Assembly: GCA_001899685.1 (NCBI GenBank)
Contig: MKWG01000021.1
Span: 1 to 64,000, forward strand
Length of the DNA: 64,000 bases
Reading direction: 5' to 3'
Source: Sphingobacteriales bacterium 44-15
Lineage (GTDB): Bacteria > Bacteroidota > Bacteroidia > Chitinophagales > Chitinophagaceae
Positions 53,382 to 61,323 of the stretch are shown piece by piece. Position 1 is the stretch's first letter; every line of letters begins with the position of its first letter. The notes under the pieces are model-generated. The model saw only the letters and a program-made list of their open reading frames with translations. It did not search any database and was not told where the DNA came from. A program made the position numbers and the translations under genes.

Positions 53382-54650
53382 ATGTTTTTCATCGCCGATT
53401 TACATACGCATTCACACTACGCGGCAGCGACCAGCAAGTTTCTCTGCCTCGAAACCATGTATCAATGGGCGATAATAAAAGGGATTGACGTGGTCGGTAC
53501 CGGCGATTTTACGCATCCCGGATGGATAAAGGAGCTCCGGGAAAAACTACAACCGCAGGAAAACGGCTTTTATACGCTCAGGCAATTGCCGGAGCTGACT
53601 GAATTGCCCGGCGCACAGGTGAGCAACAGGACAATTCATTTCTGCCTCTCCACCGAAGTGAGCTGCGAATATATCATCAAAGGGAAACAGTATAAGAATC
53701 ATCACCTGATATATGCACCGGACTTTGAGACTGCATACCGTATCAACGCCGCTTTAGGAAAGTATGGCGATCTTGCTATTGACGGCAGGCCTACCTTGCA
53801 CCTGCAGGCGCACGAACTGTTGAAAATAGTATTGGATATTTCTCCCAAAGCCTATTTCGTGCCTGCGCATATATGGACGCCCTGGTATTCCATATTGGGG
53901 GCTATGAACGGCCACGACTCTTTGCAGGATTGTTTTAAAGATGTTGCAGGTGAATTGTTCGCCGTGGAAACCAGCTTGTCGGCTGATCCGCTCATGTGCA
54001 ACCGGTATACCGCGCTTGATCATTTAACACTGATGTCGAATTCGGATGCGCATTCCGCGCATAAGCTTGGGCGTGAAGTGAATGTATTTGATACTGCGCT
54101 AAGCTATGAAGACCTGTTTGCTGCTGTCAGAACCAGGAACGGGTTCCGCGGCACCTGGGAATACTATCCCCAGCGGGGCAAATACTTTAATGACGGGCAC
54201 AGGAATTGTAAGGTCTCTTTTGGTGTAAAAGACGCCCATTCCGGTATATGCCCTGTTTGCCATAAGCCGCTGACGATCGGCGTGGCACACCGCGTAGAGC
54301 AATTGGCTGACCGCACCGTGCAAGAGGTAACAAGCTCCTCTCAGCCATTTCAATATATATTACCCCTGCCGGAGCTGCTGGCGGAAATCATGGAGTTCAG
54401 CGACTCAAGTAAAGCAGTTAAAAAGAAATACGCGCAGGCAATATCTTATTTCGGGAATGAATTTGACGCATTGCTGCATGCGCCGCTGGAAGATATTCAC
54501 CGGTTTCATCCCACGCTTTCCATTGCTGTAGAACGGCTTCGCAAAGACGAAAAACATTTTACTGCAGGGTATGATGGTGAGCATGGCAGGGTATATTTCT
54601 TTGAAGACAGTGAGCTGCACAGGAAGGCTGAGCAGATGGCATTGTTTTAA
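53382..54650 (+). CDS. Endonuclease Q-like PHP-domain protein
   Basis: DNA repair endonuclease of the EndoQ type, 422 residues; known members cut 5' of deaminated bases (uracil, hypoxanthine) in DNA. The N-terminal PHP domain has DLHTHSHYA (metal His), GTGDFTHPGW, LSTEVSCEY, FVPAHIWTPWYSILG and MSNSDAHSAHKLGRE. A zinc-finger-like segment follows at about 285-320 (GICPVCHKPLTIGVAHRVEQ) and then a C-terminal helical domain. All metal-binding words are present. Found mainly in archaea and some bacteria, so its presence here is noteworthy. Confidence 0.85.
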   Translation: MFFIADLHTHSHYAAATSKFLCLETMYQWAIIKGIDVVGTGDFTHPGWIKELREKLQPQENGFYTLRQLPELTELPGAQVSNRTIHFCLSTEVSCEYIIKGKQYKNHHLIYAPDFETAYRINAALGKYGDLAIDGRPTLHLQAHELLKIVLDISPKAYFVPAHIWTPWYSILGAMNGHDSLQDCFKDVAGELFAVETSLSADPLMCNRYTALDHLTLMSNSDAHSAHKLGREVNVFDTALSYEDLFAAVRTRNGFRGTWEYYPQRGKYFNDGHRNCKVSFGVKDAHSGICPVCHKPLTIGVAHRVEQLADRTVQEVTSSSQPFQYILPLPELLAEIMEFSDSSKAVKKKYAQAISYFGNEFDALLHAPLEDIHRFHPTLSIAVERLRKDEKHFTAGYDGEHGRVYFFEDSELHRKAEQMALF

Positions 54651-54681
54651 AAGCTGCATTCAACCTTTGCAGGGTTGCCCA

Positions 54682-55005
54682 TCATTTTTTCTTTTTCAGT
54701 ATTTCATTGTAAGCAGAAAACAGCGCTTCTGTTACAAATTCTTCTTGCACTTTGTTCAGATCAAAAGTGGTTGCTCCCTTTTCACCCCATTTTCCTTTAA
54801 CAGGATAAATATTTTTCGCGTCCATTTGGCAAAATATTTTTTGCTCGGTAGGAGTGAGGAAAATATTTGCCTTGTTGTCTTTTGCAAAATAGGTGCAGAA
54901 CATTCTTTTGCCGGTAATTCTGAAGCCGGTCCGATCAAAATGAGGTGTCTCTTCCGTGTTGGGGAAGGAGAGCGCGAGCCGGGTGAATGAAAGCTTATCC
55001 ATCAT
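54682..55005 (-). CDS. MmcQ/YjbR-family protein
   Basis: Small protein of 107 residues with the YjbR double-wing fold: LSFTRLALSFPNTEETPHFD, FRITGKRMFCTYF and GATTFDLNKVQEEFVTEAL are family-like. The ATG at 55005 (or 55002) is preferred over a GTG at 55023. Function unknown. It follows the serine hydrolase gene by 22 bases. Confidence 0.85.
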   Translation of the reverse strand: MMDKLSFTRLALSFPNTEETPHFDRTGFRITGKRMFCTYFAKDNKANIFLTPTEQKIFCQMDAKNIYPVKGKWGEKGATTFDLNKVQEEFVTEALFSAYNEILKKKK

Positions 55006-55027
55006 AATGCAATGGTTGGTCACTGCC

Positions 55028-56347
55028 TTATTCTTTTGTAAACTGATATTGTCCGCCTCCCTGTTTCAGGATCATCGTTTTTTTATCAGGGTCAAATTCC
55101 ATAACCACACCTGCCTGGTCGAATATAAACTTGTCTTTTTCCGCGGCTTCAAGAGGAAATGCAGCCTGCCCCGTTGCCTGCGCCATTAATGTTTTTCCCT
55201 GCTTTGATATAGTTATTTTCGAGGGGATCTGCTTCGAGGCATAAACGCCTGTATACCTGTCCAGCTCTTCCGGGCTCAGGCTATAAGTATTAAACCGGGG
55301 AATGGAAAACGGCTTGTTATAAGCAGCGCTTAAAACGGCGATCGAAATATCATTGTTGTTGAAGTTTGTGCCGTTTGAAGTCAGGGCATAAGAAAGATCT
55401 CCATCGGAAAAATGTTCAAATACGGAAGTGAAACCATCAATCCCCCCCGTATGCCCATAAGCGGTTTTATCATAAAAAGGCGCCTGAAAAAGCCCCATGC
55501 CATAATTATCTTTAATGGTTTTCATCAGCTCCAGGCTTTCCGGCTTCAGAAGTTTCGCGCTGAACAGGGCATCGCTGAATTTTACCAGATCGGTTGGCGT
55601 CGAAACAATACCGCCCGCACCTGACGAGACTGAAACATCTGTCTCCGGTTCGGGTTGCCAGCCATTCATGAATTTGTATGACTTGCATTCATTGGCAGAT
55701 GTTTTTATTTCCCCGCCTAAATAAGTGTTTTTTAATCCGGCAGGTTGGGTAATATATTTAGTTAATAATGCTGCGTAAGATTTTTTAAAGCTTTTCTCAA
55801 TAATATAAGTCAAAAGGATATAGTTTGAATTACTATATCCGAATTTGCTGCCCGGCTCAAAATCACTTCCGCCTTTTGAAATGATCTCAACCATTTCCTT
55901 TTCTGTATGTGGTTTGGTATTCCAGGTCAAATAATCCGGGTAAGCCGTATAATTATGGATCCCGCTTCTTTGGTTAAGCAATTGTCTTACGGTGATCTTC
56001 TGTGCGTTTGGAATTGACGGTAAAAATTTATCAATCGCCTGATCTATGTCCAGCTTTTTTTCCTCCACCGCCTTCAGCGCTAAAACCGCGGTGAATGTTT
56101 TGGAAATAGAGCCGATCCTGTATTTTGAATTTTCGTTGGCTCTGATGTTGTTTTCTATGTCAGAAAACCCGGCCGACTTAGTGTAGATCAATTTCCCTTT
56201 TTGAGAAACGGCAACACTTCCCATGAACTTATCGTGCTTTTCAAGTGTGTCAAAATAATTGTCCAGTTTTATTCTATCAAAGCCCTGAGCCCAACCGGTC
56301 TGACTTATAAATCCGAATACAAGCGTAATAAAAAAATTCCTGGTCAT
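55028..56347 (-). CDS. Serine hydrolase, class C beta-lactamase/PBP-like fold
   Basis: Secreted or periplasmic protein of 439 residues, with a signal peptide MTRNFFITLVFGFISQTGWAQ. Catalytic motifs: S80-x-x-K83 in RIGSISKTF, Y171-S-N173 in KFGYSNSN, and HTGG in TAYGHTGGIDGF. The C-terminal extension (about 340-439) is beta-rich. Members include esterases, D-amino peptidases and a few true beta-lactamases, so antibiotic resistance should not be assumed. It is 15 bases from the DinB gene on the same strand. Confidence 0.9.
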   Translation of the reverse strand: MTRNFFITLVFGFISQTGWAQGFDRIKLDNYFDTLEKHDKFMGSVAVSQKGKLIYTKSAGFSDIENNIRANENSKYRIGSISKTFTAVLALKAVEEKKLDIDQAIDKFLPSIPNAQKITVRQLLNQRSGIHNYTAYPDYLTWNTKPHTEKEMVEIISKGGSDFEPGSKFGYSNSNYILLTYIIEKSFKKSYAALLTKYITQPAGLKNTYLGGEIKTSANECKSYKFMNGWQPEPETDVSVSSGAGGIVSTPTDLVKFSDALFSAKLLKPESLELMKTIKDNYGMGLFQAPFYDKTAYGHTGGIDGFTSVFEHFSDGDLSYALTSNGTNFNNNDISIAVLSAAYNKPFSIPRFNTYSLSPEELDRYTGVYASKQIPSKITISKQGKTLMAQATGQAAFPLEAAEKDKFIFDQAGVVMEFDPDKKTMILKQGGGQYQFTKE

Positions 56348-56362
56348 TTTGTACAAATTTTG

Positions 56363-56830
56363 TCAGCTTAGCTTTCTATATTTTGTCCCTATATAATCAA
56401 CAAAATCCGGTTCCATTCCCTGTTGCCGGATTATTGTTTGTATTTGCGCCCTATGATGTATGGAATGGTAATTTAATTGCAAAGCAATGTCTTTTGGTGT
56501 TGCAGCCCAAAGTCCGTCATCAAAACCAATAAATGTAACTTCCATTGATAACTCTTCATCCGTCTTTGCAGCAATGTAACTAATCCAAAGCGCTAAACTT
56601 TTAGTCCATTCTTTTTCAAGTTCGCCAAGATCATAAACAGGATCCCACCAGCTCATTTTTTTAGCGTTTGGGTCCTGCATAACCCTTGCCATCCATTTAT
56701 ACTGACAATTTACCAGGTGGCTGAATAATCTTATGCTTTCTTTCCTGTCATTGAGCATTGCAATTTTGCCTAATAACTTTTTGTTAGTTATGTCATTGAA
56801 TGTAAACGTCTCGATTAAATAATCTTTCAT
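56363..56830 (-). CDS. DinB-family protein
   Basis: Four-helix-bundle DinB/YfiT-like protein of 155 residues. MKDYLIETFTFNDITNKKLL begins the first helix; ATGs at 56830 and 56836 are both possible. NCQYKWMARVM and YHSIHHRAQIQTIIRQQG carry the putative metal-binding His residues. Such proteins can be thiol-dependent transferases; substrate unknown. Confidence 0.87.
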   Translation of the reverse strand: MKDYLIETFTFNDITNKKLLGKIAMLNDRKESIRLFSHLVNCQYKWMARVMQDPNAKKMSWWDPVYDLGELEKEWTKSLALWISYIAAKTDEELSMEVTFIGFDDGLWAATPKDIALQLNYHSIHHRAQIQTIIRQQGMEPDFVDYIGTKYRKLS

Positions 56831-57083
56831 TTGCATAACCGTCAAATCGTATTTTTAGCAGTGCTATCACTTTGCTCAACGTTCCTTGTCAGGCTTCTAC
56901 CTATTGTTATATTGGTTCTCTCCAACAGTGCCTGTCCTTACTTTTCCGGCCCGCTTATAATTGGCAAAGATAACTCCGCCTGGTGTAACCACGCTCTGTT
57001 AATGTAAATGCCGCCGGGCTTGCAACATTGATGAACAACCGATATTTCCGGGCCCGGAATAAATTATGTTGAGATTTTTCCGG

Positions 57084-57599
57084 TTAAGCATTTGATTGCA
57101 CTATAATCTCCGCAGCTACATCTGTCGCTGAAATCAGCGTTTGATAGACGACGCAATATCTTTCAGTCAGCTTTAAAAGTGTTTCAACCCTCTCTTTGGT
57201 TTCGGATGTATTGAGCTGAAAAGTTAACCGGATATTTTTGAAACCAACTTTTGCCTCCTTGTCAACACCAAGGGTTCCACGAAAATCTAAATCGCCTTCT
57301 GCCTTTACCATTCCATCAATGAGGTCGAATGCTATTGCTGTGGCAACAGCAGATAAAGTAACACCCGCGCAGGCAACCAAGGCTTCAAGAAGTAGATCGC
57401 CCGAACATGCAAGCATTCCGGTTCCGTCTGTCGCCGGATGGAGACCTGCTTCAATCATTGCTCTACCGGTTTCAACCCTGCATGAAATCCCTTCTCCAAT
57501 CTTACCGCTTGCCCGAAGAGTAATTAAAGCAGCTTCCGGATTATCCCGGTATTTTTCCTTTAAGGGTTGCTGAATTTTTTTCAGCTTATCTGCATTCAT
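57084..57599 (-). CDS. OsmC-family protein
   Basis: OsmC/Ohr-fold protein of 171 residues. GDLLLEALVACAGVTLSAVA contains the conserved active-site Cys in the central helix. The upstream Cys of typical OsmC peroxidases would be in GISCRVETG; both may serve in peroxide reduction. VGFKNIRLTFQLNTSETKER is the expected second half. The 253-base spacer to the DinB gene downstream holds no gene that I can support. Confidence 0.87.
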   Translation of the reverse strand: MNADKLKKIQQPLKEKYRDNPEAALITLRASGKIGEGISCRVETGRAMIEAGLHPATDGTGMLACSGDLLLEALVACAGVTLSAVATAIAFDLIDGMVKAEGDLDFRGTLGVDKEAKVGFKNIRLTFQLNTSETKERVETLLKLTERYCVVYQTLISATDVAAEIIVQSNA

Positions 57600-57653
57600 T
57601 GTATTTTGTTATTTATGTGGCTAAAACTCCATAGTACCGCTTGTGCCTGTCGC

Positions 57654-58268
57654 TCACACTATGATACGTCGTCCGGTAATTACGTTTGTTTTACCAAATT
57701 CATTAAAACAATTACCTTCTAAATATATGAACTTACCTGTGTCAACAAATTCTTTTATTAAATTGTCAGTTGCCTGGTTCAATGTGTCAATGTGCAGGTT
57801 GCCGTATTTGCAGATGTTGCCTATGACATTTTGTTCTTTATCTGTAAAATGAAAGTATGGTAATGATGCGTTACAACGCGTCAGCCACGAAAGATGTTTA
57901 ACAAAAGTTACTAATTCTGTGTTTTTAACTTGTAAAGCTCCATTGAATCGTTTCCCTACTTTATTGTCTGTTAAATATTGTTGTGCCTCTTTTACAGGCT
58001 TGTACTCATTGTCCTGATGAAGCCAGGGCAATTCCGTGTCACCCAGGAAAATTAAATTGTCATAGCTGAGCTGCTTTGCCAATTTAAATAACTCTGTCTC
58101 CAGTTGTTTGGTGCGTCCTCTGAAAGACTTTGAAATAACCGTCAGTATATAGCTTTTGAAAACCTTTGGGTAATAAAATTGTTCTTCATCTTTGTCATAG
58201 TCGTAGCTGCGCAAAGGGAAAGATGGATAATTACTTAAACAGCTTTGTCGGTTAATTTTAATTAGCAT
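57654..58268 (-). CDS. Hypothetical protein, 204 aa
   Basis: No family recognised. Soluble, mixed alpha/beta, with aromatic words LPWLHQDNEYKPV, WLTRCNASLPYFHF and YLEGNCFNEFG. No signal peptide or membrane helix. It is the first gene of the minus-strand block ending at the MmcQ gene, and codon use is more AT-rich than in the MFS/ROK genes that follow. Confidence 0.65.
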   Translation of the reverse strand: MLIKINRQSCLSNYPSFPLRSYDYDKDEEQFYYPKVFKSYILTVISKSFRGRTKQLETELFKLAKQLSYDNLIFLGDTELPWLHQDNEYKPVKEAQQYLTDNKVGKRFNGALQVKNTELVTFVKHLSWLTRCNASLPYFHFTDKEQNVIGNICKYGNLHIDTLNQATDNLIKEFVDTGKFIYLEGNCFNEFGKTNVITGRRIIV

Positions 58269-58377
58269 GCTTTAATATAGTTCTTTTGCCGGGGAATAAT
58301 CAATCTTATTTCAGGGTAAGAAAATAGGTATACCCGGGGCAATTTATCCTCTTAACATTCAATAATCGTCATACACC

Positions 58378-58392
58378 CGCCGGCTTCCGGCG
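58378..58392. promoter_or_regulatory. GC-rich palindrome upstream of the MFS/ROK operon
   Basis: CGCCGG-CTT-CCGGCG, a perfect 6-bp stem, 48 bases before the MFS start codon. It might be an operator or a leader hairpin. Confidence 0.35.
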
Positions 58393-58439
58393 CAGGGGAT
58401 ATGATAACGTCCATATAAATTATTTTATACTGTTCTCGC

Positions 58440-59693
58440 ATGAAAAGAAGCCCATACATGGTCGGCATGGTAATGCTGACATTTTTTGTGATCTCGTTTT
58501 TGACCAATATTATCGGCCCGCTGGTGCCTGATATCATCAATGGTTTTCACCTCAACCTGACGCTGGTGGCTGTACTTCCCTTTGCTTTTTTTATTGCTTA
58601 CGGGGTAATGTCCATTCCCGCAGGCATGCTCATCGAAAGGTTCAGCGAAAAGAAAATGATGATCGCGGCATTTGCGGTGGCCTGCACCGGCTCGCTCCTG
58701 CTTGCTGTTTTTCCCAATTACCTGGCGGCAATAGTGTCCCTTTTTCTCATAGGATGCGGTATGGCTATCCTGCAGGTGGTGATCAATCCCCTCCTGCGCA
58801 CGGCAGGCGGTGAAGAGCATTATGCATTTTACTCCATCCTTGCCCAGCTCATTTTCGGGCTGGCATCCTTCCTTAGCCCGCTGGTGTATTCCGGCATTGT
58901 ATCCGGACTGCAGAAAGACCCGGTACAGGGGGGTATATACCGGCTTTTATCCGGACTGGTTCCAAAGTCCCTGCCGTGGATCTCGATGTACTGGCTTTTT
59001 GCAGTAGTGGTTATGCTGATGATCCTTATACTGGCGGTATCCCGTTTTCCCAAAGTAGAGCTCAGCCAGGAGGAAAAGCCGGGAGCCATTTCGATCTATG
59101 CCATGCTTTTCCGGAAAAGGGTGGTGATCCTCTTTTTCATTGCCATGCTTTGCTATGTAGGCACCGAGCAGGGCGTTGCCAACTGGATATCGCAGTTCCT
59201 TGCCACCTATCATGGCTATGACGCACAGACTACCGGCGCCGAAACCGTAGCCTATTTTTGGGGGCTTATGACGGCAGGCGGTGTGCTGGGGCTGCTGCTG
59301 GTGAAAGTCATGGACAGCCGTTATGTGCTGATCAGCTTTACGCTGCTGGCGCTCCTCAGCCTTACGCTGGCGCTGTTTGGCAGCGGCAGCATCGCCCTGG
59401 TCGCTTTTCCTATGGTCGGTTTTTTTGCTTCAGTGATGTATCCTGTCATTTTTTCACTGGCATTAAATTCCGTGAAAGAACATCATGGTTCTTTTTCGGG
59501 GATATTAGTGACGGGCATTGTAGGAGGAGCGATCGTACCACTGATCGTCGGCTGGCTGGGCGACCGCTTCGGGCTGAAAGGAGGGATGTGCTTTCTCTAT
59601 ATTACGATGGGATTCATCCTGAGCATAGGGTTCTGGGCAAAGCCGATCATCAGCAACAAAACCATCACGCTGGGTAAAAAAGAAAAGCAGTAA
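58440..59693 (+). CDS. MFS transporter, FucP-like sugar permease
   Basis: Major facilitator of 417 residues with 12 predicted helices. SFLTNIIGPLVPDIINGFHL and the FFIAYGVMSIPAGMLIERF stretch between helices 2 and 3 resemble the FucP/glucose-galactose porter group. A cytoplasmic central loop (about 205-225) is present. It is followed after seven bases by a ROK gene, so uptake and phosphorylation of a sugar are probably coupled. The substrate cannot be assigned. Confidence 0.9.
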   Translation: MKRSPYMVGMVMLTFFVISFLTNIIGPLVPDIINGFHLNLTLVAVLPFAFFIAYGVMSIPAGMLIERFSEKKMMIAAFAVACTGSLLLAVFPNYLAAIVSLFLIGCGMAILQVVINPLLRTAGGEEHYAFYSILAQLIFGLASFLSPLVYSGIVSGLQKDPVQGGIYRLLSGLVPKSLPWISMYWLFAVVVMLMILILAVSRFPKVELSQEEKPGAISIYAMLFRKRVVILFFIAMLCYVGTEQGVANWISQFLATYHGYDAQTTGAETVAYFWGLMTAGGVLGLLLVKVMDSRYVLISFTLLALLSLTLALFGSGSIALVAFPMVGFFASVMYPVIFSLALNSVKEHHGSFSGILVTGIVGGAIVPLIVGWLGDRFGLKGGMCFLYITMGFILSIGFWAKPIISNKTITLGKKEKQ

Positions 59694-59700
59694 ACGGGAT

Positions 59701-60558
59701 ATGGAAAGAAGCGAAAATATTATCGGCATTGATCTCGGCGCTACCAATGTGCGTGGGGCCGTGGTAAATGAAGAAGGATTATCCGGGCTGACATCAAAGC
59801 GTATACGCAGTAATGGCACCGTGGAAGAAGTGCTGCAGGATATGTATGCCGTAATTGACCCGCTGGCTGGTTCTGATATTGCCGCTATCGGCATTGGTGT
59901 GCCCAGTGTGGTAGATACAGAAAAGGGTATTGTATACGATGTGCAGAATATTCCCTCCTGGAAAGAAGTGCCTTTGAAGCAAATACTGGAAAATAAATAT
60001 CACGTACCAGTATATGTGAACAATGATGCGAATTGTTTCGCACTTGGAGAGTATTATTTTGGCAAAGGCATCGGCGAGGATCATTTGATTGGCCTGACAA
60101 TAGGTACAGGGCTGGGAGCCGGCATCATCATTCACCGGCGTTTATATGCGGGCGCTAATTGCGGGGCAGGAGAATTCGGTACCGTAGAGTATTTAGATCA
60201 TTGCTACGAATATTACTGCAGTGGCCAGTTTTTTGAAAATGTATACCAGGTGGATGGCGCTGTTGTTTTTGACCGTGCTGCAAAAGGAGATCCCGAAGCG
60301 TTGCGCATGTATGCCGAAATGGGCATACACTTAGGTAAAGCGATAAAAATGATATTGTATACTTATGACCCTTCGCTGATCATACTGGGCGGATCAGTAA
60401 GGAACGCGTATGCTTATTTTCAAAAAACCATGCGGGAAGAAATGAGCAGCTTTGCTTTCGGAAAATCTCTTGAACAATTGCGCATAGTCGTCTCCGAGCT
60501 CGATAATAGCGCCATCCTGGGCGCTGCGGCGTTGTATTACGATGCAGGGAGAAGATAG
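59701..60558 (+). CDS. ROK-family sugar kinase-like protein
   Basis: ROK protein of 285 residues. The N-terminal ATP motif is IIGIDLGATNVRGAVVNEEG and the ROK signature is LTIGTGLGAGIIIHRRLYAG. ALGEYYFGKG and VNNDANCFALGE carry the catalytic Asp (NNDAN). The zinc module normally reading GEIGH-x...CxCGxxGCxE is altered: GEFGT replaces GEIGH, and only HCYEYYCSGQFF remains, so the zinc site is probably absent. No HTH is present, so it is a kinase-type ROK protein rather than a repressor. It is co-transcribed with the MFS gene. Confidence 0.88.
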   Translation: MERSENIIGIDLGATNVRGAVVNEEGLSGLTSKRIRSNGTVEEVLQDMYAVIDPLAGSDIAAIGIGVPSVVDTEKGIVYDVQNIPSWKEVPLKQILENKYHVPVYVNNDANCFALGEYYFGKGIGEDHLIGLTIGTGLGAGIIIHRRLYAGANCGAGEFGTVEYLDHCYEYYCSGQFFENVYQVDGAVVFDRAAKGDPEALRMYAEMGIHLGKAIKMILYTYDPSLIILGGSVRNAYAYFQKTMREEMSSFAFGKSLEQLRIVVSELDNSAILGAAALYYDAGRR

Positions 60559-60674
60559 CCACGAATTCCAGCGTCCCGCGGAACGCGGGATGATTTTTTA
60601 ATACAATAAAGCTACGAATGCACGAATGAGGCTTTTTTCAATTGACCATCCATTCGTGTATCCATGGCTATCCT
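60556..60674. repeat. Family B palindromic repeat, copy 5
   Basis: Contains gccacgaattccagcgtc, cccgcggaacgcggg, aatacaataaagctacgaat and, at the far end, cattcgtgtatccatggc, which mirrors the start. Between the ROK gene and the small minus-strand gene. Confidence 0.8.
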
Positions 60675-60926
60675 TCATTTTATTCTTTTCAATACAGGCA
60701 CATTCATCATTGCCGCGGCATCCCTGTAGTCTACCAATTGACTGTCTCCGGGGCTGCTGAAGCGGTATTGCTTACCGCTTACGGTACCCCTTACCGTTAG
60801 TGCTGATTTCCCGGTATAGATGAATGCGACATCCGGCCACATCTTTTCCTGCTGCACAGAATTGACACGATCTGTTGTGTAGGGATATTTATCTATTGAA
60901 GCTCTTTTGTTTCCGCAGTTGCACAT
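60675..60926 (-). CDS. Small hypothetical protein, 83 aa
   Basis: MCNCGNKRASIDKYPYTT at the N-terminus has a CxC motif. The second half, RGTVSGKQYRFSSPGDSQLV and DYRDAAAMMNVPVLKRI, resembles short proteins found near phage-like or secretion-related clusters, but this is only a resemblance. It is 11 bases from the DUF1360-like gene and part of the minus-strand group starting at 63591. Confidence 0.7.
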   Translation of the reverse strand: MCNCGNKRASIDKYPYTTDRVNSVQQEKMWPDVAFIYTGKSALTVRGTVSGKQYRFSSPGDSQLVDYRDAAAMMNVPVLKRIK

Positions 60927-60937
60927 AGTATAAAATA

Positions 60938-61255
60938 TTAGTCTTCCGTATATTCAGGCATATCATTATGGCTGTTGCCTTTGGTAGTTGTTGCCTGCTC
61001 CAGCAGGCAGGCTGCGCCGGAAAGTGCCAGCCAGTGGATGAGTATGTTTATCCATCCAAAAGCGATCCAAAGCGCAAAAGGGAATGCCGTCCATATACTG
61101 CAGCAATAAAAGCAGTCGAGCAGCTTTCCCCAGAAGCTTTTGCCTGCTTTTTTTCTTAAGCTGTAAATAATATTAAAAGGCCCGTCTTCTTTTGCAAGCA
61201 GGTGAGTGATCCTCCACACTGCGAGGGTAGTAATGAGAAAGACAGCTATATTCAT
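60938..61255 (-). CDS. DUF1360-like small membrane protein
   Basis: Protein of 105 residues (an ATG at 61264 would add three). AVWRITHLLAKEDGPFNI and LLDCFYCCSIWTAFPFALW are typical of DUF1360. Two or three membrane helices (about 3-20, 49-70 and 72-90). The CFYCC cluster lies at the membrane border. Function unknown. Confidence 0.82.
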   Translation of the reverse strand: MNIAVFLITTLAVWRITHLLAKEDGPFNIIYSLRKKAGKSFWGKLLDCFYCCSIWTAFPFALWIAFGWINILIHWLALSGAACLLEQATTTKGNSHNDMPEYTED

Positions 61256-61323
61256 CGGTGGCATTAAAAGGGATAAAAAAGACTACAGATATTTATATAA
61301 CACCTGTAGTCTTGCAACAATAA

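Noticed and set aside
55028-56347. Antibiotic-resistance beta-lactamase
   Set aside because: Motifs show only the shared serine hydrolase fold; most family members are esterases or peptidases, so a resistance label is not supported.
59258-59677. 139-codon plus-strand frame inside the MFS gene
   Set aside because: Shadow of the MFS frame; Gly/Arg/His-rich and without domain features.
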